A DNA stretch of 19,494 nt from Candidatus Helarchaeota archaeon. Lineage in GTDB: Archaea; Asgardarchaeota; Lokiarchaeia; Helarchaeales; HEL-GB-A. The DNA lies in NCBI GenBank assembly GCA_016840125.1, contig JAEOSY010000665.1:1-19494 (forward strand). The letters run 5' to 3'. Both the position numbers and the translations under genes were made by a program. Positions 14,575 through 19,494 of this stretch are shown one piece after another; positions within the stretch are counted from its first letter, which is position 1, and the number at the start of each line of letters is the position of its first letter. Under the pieces are notes generated by a model. That model searched no databases, was not told where the DNA came from, and worked only from the letters and a program-made list of their open reading frames with translations.

Positions 14575-15402
14575 CTAAGAGAGATCGACTAATGCCGAAA
14601 TATGTTCAATTGATTTCTCTACGAACTGTTCATCTGTAATATTTATTTCTATAGCATGTTGTGGACAGATTTCGACACATCGACCGCACCCTCTACATGC
14701 ATTGCTAATGATCGCCTTATTATTTACAAGCTGAATTGCTTTAACAAAACAAATATCTTTTGTACAAGTTCCGCAGCCCACACAGTTTTCTATTACTCGA
14801 ACTTTTACACTAGGTATTCTCTTGAATGTTTTTCCTAGCTCTGGCGCTAGCTCTGGCAATATTCGCCAAAGACAGCAACAATTGCAACAGTTACAGATCG
14901 TTAGGAGCTTCTCATCCGGCCCTATGTTAAGCCAAGACGTGTCTAGCTTGTCTCTTCCAATCATATGGATTAACCCCGCCTCTCGACATTTCTTCACATG
15001 GTCCAATGCTTCTTCTTTTGTAACCTGGCGCCCAAGCTGGGGATTTATTCCCAACACCGCCTCGCCAAGAAATAAACATCCAAGTTCAATAGGATAATGC
15101 TCGCACTTCTCCGATCGCCGGCAAATACAAAAATTCATGATCCAATGATACTTCGCGGTTTCAATAAAATGTTGCACGATCTTTGAAGGCAGTACTACCT
15201 CTCCACCCCGTTTTACAACTTGATTAACTTCAATCACTTGATCCTTTGGGAGATACATAATATCCGAACCCTCAAATAGCAATTTATTCAGTACCTTGAC
15301 TAAAACTTTCCCTAATATCGGAACTTTCGTCAATTTCGCGATTAAAAAACGGTTTGGAAACGCTTTACTTAATAAATTAACAAACCACATTGGACGGGCC
15401 AT
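14575..15402 (-). CDS. iron-sulfur protein: two 4Fe-4S ferredoxin clusters plus two unusual Cys clusters
   Basis: This has 275 residues. The C-terminal part has a two-cluster ferredoxin domain: Cys207/210/213/218 and Cys236/239/242/246, the second followed by Pro. The first ends in CFVKAI instead of the usual CP. Upstream is CICRRSEKC (Cys92, 94, 100) with Cys109, and a dense cluster CNCCNCCC (Cys172-177, with Cys170 just before). Both are typical of a family of anaerobe iron-sulfur proteins whose function I cannot name. Residues 1-50 are basic and amphipathic, with no clear membrane span. It is probably an electron carrier or redox subunit. It is transcribed divergently from the CGGC-domain gene, with a palindrome between them. 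Confidence 0.85.
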   Translation of the reverse strand: MARPMWFVNLLSKAFPNRFLIAKLTKVPILGKVLVKVLNKLLFEGSDIMYLPKDQVIEVNQVVKRGGEVVLPSKIVQHFIETAKYHWIMNFCICRRSEKCEHYPIELGCLFLGEAVLGINPQLGRQVTKEEALDHVKKCREAGLIHMIGRDKLDTSWLNIGPDEKLLTICNCCNCCCLWRILPELAPELGKTFKRIPSVKVRVIENCVGCGTCTKDICFVKAIQLVNNKAIISNACRGCGRCVEICPQHAIEINITDEQFVEKSIEHISALVDLS

Positions 15403-15452
15403 ACCAATTCTTACCTATTCAAAACTTTTTGGTGTGAGAACCACTTCGCCTA

Positions 15453-15489
15453 AACTATTTTATCTTAACTTTCTACTAAATAGTTAGTA
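15453..15489. promoter_or_regulatory. nested inverted repeats in the ferredoxin/CGGC divergent promoter
   Basis: TACTAA and TTAGTA (15474-15479 and 15484-15489) form a 16-bp palindrome with a four-base centre. Its left half also pairs at a distance: AACTATTT (15453-15460) is complementary to AAATAGTT (15478-15485). The position between two divergent redox or metal genes suits a shared operator. The binding protein is unknown. Confidence 0.35.
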
Positions 15490-15516
15490 CATAAATTAAA
15501 TGGATACTGCGTGAAA

Positions 15517-15951
15517 ATGAGTGAGTCCTCTGAAATCCTCGATATTGCGATTGTGCGGTGCGAACGAACCCAAGAATCGTGCCCCGGCACATCGTGCTTA
15601 ACCTCCTTCCAGGAACGAAAGGATACATTCAAAGATTATGGCGAAAATACACGATTAGTTGGATTTTTTTCATGTGGGGGGTGCCCTGGTCGCCGTATCT
15701 TCCGGCTCCTTCGCTCATTGAAAGAGAAAACTAATATTAAGAAAATTCACATCGCTTCCTGTATTTTAAAAGAAGCACCCTTTCCGAAATGCCTCCATAA
15801 AAAGGATATTATTAATTCTATTAAAGAACTCGGCTTCGAAGTTGTGTTGGGATCCGATAATAAGTGGGAAATCGAATTAAAATCAAAACAAGAAAAGGGC
15901 GAGGTTATTAAGGAAGATAGTCCTCTCCTAGACGGCGCTGAGCACTGGTAA
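15517..15951 (+). CDS. CGGC-domain protein (putative metal-binding)
   Basis: This has about 144 residues from the ATG at 15517. A GTG two codons upstream (15511) is equally possible, and a weak GTGA site favours the ATG. The sequence fits the CGGC domain: an N-terminal IAIVRCERT strand, CPGTSC, then GFFSCGGCPGRR that gives the family its name, and a late HIASCILKE with a further Cys before KCLH. The conserved cysteines are thought to bind metal, but the family has no settled biochemical role. It is divergent from the iron-sulfur protein gene and lies about 150 nt before the three-gene operon, so it is a separate unit. Confidence 0.8.
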   Translation: MSESSEILDIAIVRCERTQESCPGTSCLTSFQERKDTFKDYGENTRLVGFFSCGGCPGRRIFRLLRSLKEKTNIKKIHIASCILKEAPFPKCLHKKDIINSIKELGFEVVLGSDNKWEIELKSKQEKGEVIKEDSPLLDGAEHW

Positions 15952-15979
15952 AATTCCTTTTGTTTACAATTTCCAGTCC

Positions 15980-15989
15980 TTTAAATTTA
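15980..15989 (+). promoter_or_regulatory. TATA box of the three-gene operon
   Basis: TTTAAATTTA is followed by an AT-rich leader. Transcription would begin near 16013, giving about 90 nt of 5' leader before the ATG at 16104. Confidence 0.45.
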
Positions 15990-15991
15990 AA

Positions 15992-16010
15992 TAGAAGATC
16001 TAAACTTCTA
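15992..16010 (+). promoter_or_regulatory. candidate operator: 19-bp palindrome just downstream of the TATA box
   Basis: TAGAAG (15992-15997), a seven-base spacer ATCTAAA, and CTTCTA (16005-16010) form a perfect six-base inverted repeat. It lies between the TATA box and the predicted start of transcription, where an archaeal repressor would block RNA polymerase loading. The regulator is unknown. Confidence 0.4.
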
Positions 16011-16103
16011 CTATAATTATAAATTCCAAGAGGAATCTATTTTATATTAAAAAATATTCATCAAAATTCAACTTAAGATTAAAATTGGAGGAATTATAAA
16101 ACT

Positions 16104-17261
16104 ATGTCCCAACAGACTTATGGGGATATCCCTGATGATTATCCCTCGAAACGATTTTTGCCGCTCGGGGAACATAATTGGAAAAATTATGTAGCTCTTG
16201 GGTGGGAATACTTTATGAAGAAAGTTACGGATCCATCAACCGGCTTTTTCGACAATGCTGCAGAGTTTCTAAATGAAAAATTTATGGTTGCTGTCCAAAC
16301 CGCCAAGAAGGTATCTTCTGGCGAGATCACGGATCCTGAAAATGTCTTAACCACCTGGTTTTTTCCCCCCGTCTTATATGTACGCTCTGATTTGCAAATG
16401 GGCACCACGAAGCTCCTTTATGGTAATAGTACCGATATAACCTTCCTAGTCGTAAATGACCAAAACTATGAAATCAATTTACTGATAAACGGGCACATGG
16501 AAATGGGCGTACCTGTCGATTATTGGTATCTTATTGGTGATGATGAGGTCTTTGAACGCCGTCACCTTAAACTAGGTCATAAATTGCGCGACCTACCTGC
16601 TAAATCAAGCAACTTCACCGAGGGAGGCTTCCGAGTTTTAGATATTCTCAGAGATATTCGTAATGAACGGAGCCCCCAATGGGCTAACTCTGCATATTCT
16701 ATGGCGGTTGTATGGATGTCATCTGCAGTCAACATATTTCAAGAACCTTCCAGTTATAACGCGATAGCGGATATCTGGGATGGGGTGAATGCAAAAAGAA
16801 TTTACGGAATGCCTGATGCTTATCTCTGCTATGTTCCTTGGCCGCCCATTATGAATCTTCTCTTCGCCATGGGGCGTCCAGAATATACGATCAGGCTAAC
16901 CGGTCTGCTTACCAATAACCAATTAAACATCAATGGGTTTGAACCTCGAATGATTAAGTTTTATAAGGATGTGGCACCAGAAATGTGGGATCTTATCGTA
17001 AAAAATATGAAAGAAAACGGAGTCCCAACTCCACGCCAGTCACTAGGCTGCCAACCTCCAAATTTGAAAGACAAGAAGGTATGGAAAAATGAACAATTCG
17101 ACTGGATCTACCCTGAGGGACAACGAATAAAGCCCTACGAATGGGGGCTGACGGAACAACAAGTATTCGAAGGCATGTATACAGATATCACACATGAATC
17201 GCCTGCAGAATCCTTCTATGGGAAAGAACACGTACTTTCGACGGGTATTGGGAGGCAATAA
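16104..17261 (+). CDS. uncharacterised Trp/aromatic-rich soluble protein
   Basis: This is a 385-residue protein I do not recognise. It has no signal peptide, membrane segment, nucleotide-binding loop or Cys cluster (only two cysteines). It is rich in aromatics and contains twelve tryptophans, with acidic N- and C-terminal ends. Segments such as TDITFLVVNDQNYEINLLING and EYTIRLTG look like beta strands, and helices are suggested near 22-40 and 225-260. A GGAGG site 11 bases before the ATG makes it a well-translated first gene. The next gene starts one base after its stop behind another GGAGG, so the two are probably made in fixed ratio. It could be a binding protein or a partner of the SCP2-like product, but no family evidence supports a function. 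Confidence 0.85.
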   Translation: MSQQTYGDIPDDYPSKRFLPLGEHNWKNYVALGWEYFMKKVTDPSTGFFDNAAEFLNEKFMVAVQTAKKVSSGEITDPENVLTTWFFPPVLYVRSDLQMGTTKLLYGNSTDITFLVVNDQNYEINLLINGHMEMGVPVDYWYLIGDDEVFERRHLKLGHKLRDLPAKSSNFTEGGFRVLDILRDIRNERSPQWANSAYSMAVVWMSSAVNIFQEPSSYNAIADIWDGVNAKRIYGMPDAYLCYVPWPPIMNLLFAMGRPEYTIRLTGLLTNNQLNINGFEPRMIKFYKDVAPEMWDLIVKNMKENGVPTPRQSLGCQPPNLKDKKVWKNEQFDWIYPEGQRIKPYEWGLTEQQVFEGMYTDITHESPAESFYGKEHVLSTGIGRQ

Positions 17262-17262
17262 A

Positions 17263-17877
17263 GTGAAATCCGCGGGGGAAGTGTTAGGAGAATTATTGAT
17301 TGGGTGTTTGCGCGCTCTAACCCCAGAGGAACGTGAAGATTTGTTCGTTAAAGGAAAACTAAAGGATAAAACTGTCCAATTCCTTTTACCAGACGAGCAT
17401 GAAGCCGTTCTCGTCCACTTTGGCGAAATCGAGGGGCGTCCAGGCATTGAATATGATATGTATTCAACCCCTTCTCTGATTTGCAGGTCATGTGGTTGGC
17501 AAGGCATATGGACCGATTTAAATGTCCATGAAGAACCTATGGATCTCACTGGAAAGGTCAGCGAAATTGAACTTTTCGCGCCCACAATTAAAACCATCAT
17601 CGAAAAATGCATACGATGTGATTCTCCTAGAATAAAATATTATGATTTTGAACATGAAGATGCTGATTTGGTCATCAAAGGCACGTTTGCTGACGTGGGG
17701 AAAGTAGCAGAATTAATGGTAGGGTCATTTTTCCATAAAATTAAGCAGCTCTTCGTTGTGTTAGGAATGCTGTTGAAAAGAAAAATTAAAATTAAACCTT
17801 TTACAAAATTGGGAATGGCTATCAAGGTTTCACGATTACTCACTGGAGACCTCTCGGATGATTATAAAGAGGATTAA
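17263..17877 (+). CDS. SCP2-like protein with inserted zinc ribbon
   Basis: This has 204 residues from GTG 17263, which has GGGAGG seven bases upstream and starts right after the previous stop. An ATG at 17194 would overlap the upstream gene by 68 nt and is less likely. The C-terminal third resembles the sterol-carrier-protein-2 fold: DADLVIKGTF (133-142), then helices, then a LKRKIKIK strand (171-178) and a closing helix. Strands about 35-56 (DKTVQFLL, EAVLVHFGEI) would be its beginning. Between them a zinc ribbon is inserted, with Cys74/Cys77 (CRSCGW) and Cys116/Cys119 (CIRC). SCP2 domains bind hydrophobic ligands. The assignment is by pattern only and is moderate. It is the middle gene of a three-gene operon. 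Confidence 0.75.
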   Translation: MKSAGEVLGELLIGCLRALTPEEREDLFVKGKLKDKTVQFLLPDEHEAVLVHFGEIEGRPGIEYDMYSTPSLICRSCGWQGIWTDLNVHEEPMDLTGKVSEIELFAPTIKTIIEKCIRCDSPRIKYYDFEHEDADLVIKGTFADVGKVAELMVGSFFHKIKQLFVVLGMLLKRKIKIKPFTKLGMAIKVSRLLTGDLSDDYKED

Positions 17878-17891
17878 AATTGTGATGGAAA

Positions 17892-18788
17892 TTGGAATCA
17901 GATTGGTATAATATTAAACAAGAAATTACCAAATCTTTGGTAGATTCTGGGTTTCGAGTCTATGCATCGATCGCAGATATTTATGGCAATACTAAGATTA
18001 TCGATGAACAACTAGAGCCTTATCAGGACATTATAAAGCGCTCTATTGAAATTAACCTGCATTTCCTTGGCATAGGGGATTATGCAATCCCTCTTTCAAG
18101 CAAAAATTTGATGATTTTCAAAATTTCGGAAAAAAGCCTGGTAATTTTATTTGCAAATAAGGGAAACATTGCTCAACTCCTCTCATTCAAGAAGAATATC
18201 AAACATTTCGCAGCACAAATCGACCAGCTCATTGGTGATGTAGAACTTCCAGCTAAACCCCCCGAAGCAGTCTCGGTCCCTGAAGTAAAACAGGTGGAGA
18301 AAAAGAGAGCAACACCCCCAAAACAGATATTAGGCAAAGAAATGCCACTGTACTATCCCCTTCTAAATAAAAAACTGGGAGATAAGATAAAAGCCACCGT
18401 TCAAGAAATCGGTATTTTACACCTATGCGATGGGCAACACTCCTTTTCGGATATTTTAGAGTTATCGGCACAACCCGAAGATTCAGTCTTCGATTTTATG
18501 AGCAAACAGATGAAAAATAAATTAATACGCGCTGAAGCTTATCCTTTCTCAATTCCATGCCCTGATTGTGATCACTTTCATCACTTATTCATTCCTAAGC
18601 CTCTTCACGAAGCCGCCAAGGATTCTTTCAAACTTCTGATACGCGCTGAAATCTGTAACCATGAATATGTAGTATTTATTAATAAAAAATTAAAGATTGA
18701 ACCCCAATCCTTCAAATACTTCACTGATTTTCAAAAGGACAAGTTCATGAAACGGCTTGGCGAACACTATTACACGATAATCTCTTAA
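17892..18788 (+). CDS. Roadblock/LC7-like protein with PqqD-like and Cys-rich domains
   Basis: This has 298 residues from a TTG, the only possible start (an in-frame TGA lies just upstream). GTGAT at 17882-17886 serves as ribosome-binding site. Residues 10-112 look like a Roadblock/longin-type domain (GFRVYASIADIYG, a helix, then MIFKISEKSLVILFANKGNI). A Pro/Lys linker (118-146) leads to a winged-helix-like or PqqD-like region (about 160-215, with ILHLCDGQHSFSDI). A small Cys/His domain follows: Cys223, Cys226, His228, Cys255 and His257, ending in YVVFINKKLKI. Asgard archaea carry many proteins with this kind of architecture, and Roadblock domains are partners of small GTPases. The GTPase is not in the window. 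It is the last gene of the three-gene operon. Confidence 0.75.
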   Translation: MESDWYNIKQEITKSLVDSGFRVYASIADIYGNTKIIDEQLEPYQDIIKRSIEINLHFLGIGDYAIPLSSKNLMIFKISEKSLVILFANKGNIAQLLSFKKNIKHFAAQIDQLIGDVELPAKPPEAVSVPEVKQVEKKRATPPKQILGKEMPLYYPLLNKKLGDKIKATVQEIGILHLCDGQHSFSDILELSAQPEDSVFDFMSKQMKNKLIRAEAYPFSIPCPDCDHFHHLFIPKPLHEAAKDSFKLLIRAEICNHEYVVFINKKLKIEPQSFKYFTDFQKDKFMKRLGEHYYTIIS

Positions 18789-18790
18789 TT

Positions 18791-18831
18791 TCTGCTCCAG
18801 TTCTTTAAACTGGCAGATTAAAATTTTTTTT
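18791..18831 (+). terminator. hairpin and T8 terminator of the three-gene operon
   Basis: CCAGTT (18797-18802) and AACTGG (18808-18813) form a perfect stem with a five-base loop. TCTG/CAGA extends the stem beyond a small bulge. A T8 tract at 18824-18831 follows. It starts 2 nt after the stop codon of the Roadblock-like gene and faces the same way. Confidence 0.6.
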
Positions 18832-18841
18832 GCCAAATACT

Positions 18842-19441
18842 TTATTCAGTCTTAATAAGACCTGGAATGCCTTGATCTGGGAGTTTCAACTCCACATCAT
18901 CAACTCTAACGGTTTCCAGTTTTTGACAGGAAGCAAGTGGGTGGAGGTCCAAGGATTCATAGAGGTTGTTCTCTAGAGTGATCTCTTCTAGATTTATGCA
19001 ATTTTCCAATGGAGTAAGGTCAATCTGCTTCAATTTATTGTAGGCAAGGTATAACGTTTTAAGATTAATACATTCACTCAGTGGTGTTAAGGAGACTTCT
19101 CCTAATGTATTATCATCAAAAGCTAAGTATTCTAAATTCAAACATTTTGACAGAGGTGCGAGATCAATTTGGCTTATTCCATTATGTGGCACTCCAAGAT
19201 ACTCCAACTTTGGACAGGAGCGGAAAGCTGATATCTCTAATTTCTGAAGCATATTCCCGCGGAGCGTTATTAATTTGAAATTTTTACATCGACTTAGCGG
19301 AGAGAGATTAATTTCTACTAGTGAACATCGATCAAGAAAGAGTGCTTCTAAACTAGCACAATATTTAAGGATTGATAGATCTAGAAACAGAAATGGGTTA
19401 TATCCTAACACGAGGTCTTTTAACTCAGGCCATTTTGGCAT
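18842..19441 (-). CDS. leucine-rich-repeat protein, 5' end lost at the GC-rich junction
   Basis: There are 199 residues from the ATG at 19441. Residues 5-172 are seven repeats of exactly 24 residues, each close to x-x-L-x-x-L-x-L-x-x-N-x-L-x-x-I-D-L-x-P-L-x-x-C. The repeat-ending Cys recurs at 28, 52, 76, 100, 124, 148 and 172. There is no N-terminal cap: the first full repeat starts four residues after the ATG, exactly where normal sequence ends. The frame is open through the GC-rich tail to the right edge, so the real gene probably continued upstream and this start is doubtful. LRR solenoids of this style are frequent in Asgard archaea and bind proteins. The ligand is unknown. It converges on the three-gene operon. 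Confidence 0.8.
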   Translation of the reverse strand: MPKWPELKDLVLGYNPFLFLDLSILKYCASLEALFLDRCSLVEINLSPLSRCKNFKLITLRGNMLQKLEISAFRSCPKLEYLGVPHNGISQIDLAPLSKCLNLEYLAFDDNTLGEVSLTPLSECINLKTLYLAYNKLKQIDLTPLENCINLEEITLENNLYESLDLHPLASCQKLETVRVDDVELKLPDQGIPGLIKTE

Positions 19442-19494
19442 GGGCGCGCACGCCCGGGACGCGCGGCCTGGGGGAGGCCGAGCCCGCCGCGCCC
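19442..19494. other. GC-rich contig end, probable assembly artefact
   Basis: These 53 bases contain only five A or T (about 91% GC), against an AT-rich remainder. They carry nested inverted repeats: GGGCG/CGCCC, CGGCCT/AGGCCG, and GGGCGC at the left end against GCGCCC at the right end. The abrupt change at the LRR start codon suggests a chimeric read, contaminant or amplification fold-back. Confidence 0.7.

Noticed and set aside
17194..17262. Upstream ATG start for the SCP2-like gene
   Set aside because: It would overlap the preceding gene by 68 nt and has no good ribosome-binding site, whereas GTG 17263 has GGGAGG at ideal spacing.
17043..17612. A 189-codon minus-strand open frame opposite the three-gene operon
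   Set aside because: It overlaps two well-supported plus-strand genes with ribosome-binding sites, and its translation is low in recognisable motifs. It is a shadow frame.
19442..19494. GC-rich tail as an rRNA end, origin or strong structured RNA
   Set aside because: No rRNA motif is recognisable, and the break in composition at the contig end is better explained as an artefact.
1..19494. tRNA, rRNA, riboswitch or insertion sequence
   Set aside because: No cloverleaf with CCA-proximal TTC-loop motif, no rRNA signature, no transposase and no flanking inverted repeats were seen. All gaps between genes are under about 175 nt.

Overview
The window looks like a piece of an Asgard-type archaeal genome, from an anaerobic lineage. 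The DNA is AT-rich and has no introns. Promoter-like elements are AT-rich TATA-type boxes, and several genes start with GTG or TTG. Lineage clues are a Bud23-type rRNA methyltransferase, a longin-like domain fused to membrane helices, a Roadblock/PqqD-like/Cys-rich protein, a leucine-rich-repeat protein with 24-residue units, an archaeosortase and many small zinc ribbons. The Asgard assignment is inferred from gene content. No rRNA or tRNA is present to confirm it.

Region 1 (1-7739, all minus strand). A response regulator (7739-6837) is followed by a very large soluble histidine kinase with ten PAS domains (about 6779-2229). Three of its PAS modules are an exact 384-bp-periodic tandem array. 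Downstream is an operon of an alpha/beta hydrolase, a Bud23-like methyltransferase and a second, membrane-anchored alpha/beta hydrolase that runs off the left edge. The two transcription units share a near-identical 13-bp box upstream.

Region 2 (7903-11083). A polytopic membrane protein with an N-terminal zinc ribbon converges, with 1 nt between the stops, on an archaeosortase gene. The archaeosortase gene lies behind a coiled-coil/zinc-ribbon gene. A small four-helix, His-containing membrane protein follows.

Region 3 (11217-13612). A LarA-family (DUF2088) protein lacks the cofactor-linking lysine. It is followed by a CooC-family ATPase whose conserved N-terminus can only be translated from a non-standard start codon. 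Both families belong to nickel-enzyme biology. A small Cys-rich protein converges on them.

Region 4 (13665-15951). This holds a longin-like/four-TM protein, an unusual iron-sulfur protein with two ferredoxin clusters plus two extra Cys clusters, and a divergent CGGC-domain protein. Palindromes sit in the intergenic regions.

Region 5 (16104-18831). This is a compact three-gene operon: an unrecognised Trp-rich protein, an SCP2-like protein with an inserted zinc ribbon, and a Roadblock/PqqD-like protein. It has its own TATA box, a palindrome placed where an operator would be, strong ribosome-binding sites and a hairpin/T8 terminator. This is the best candidate for an undescribed system.

The right end holds a leucine-rich-repeat gene that is cut by 53 nt of about 91% GC sequence, most likely an assembly artefact. 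No intergenic gap exceeds about 170 nt. I saw no CRISPR array, tRNA, rRNA or insertion sequence.
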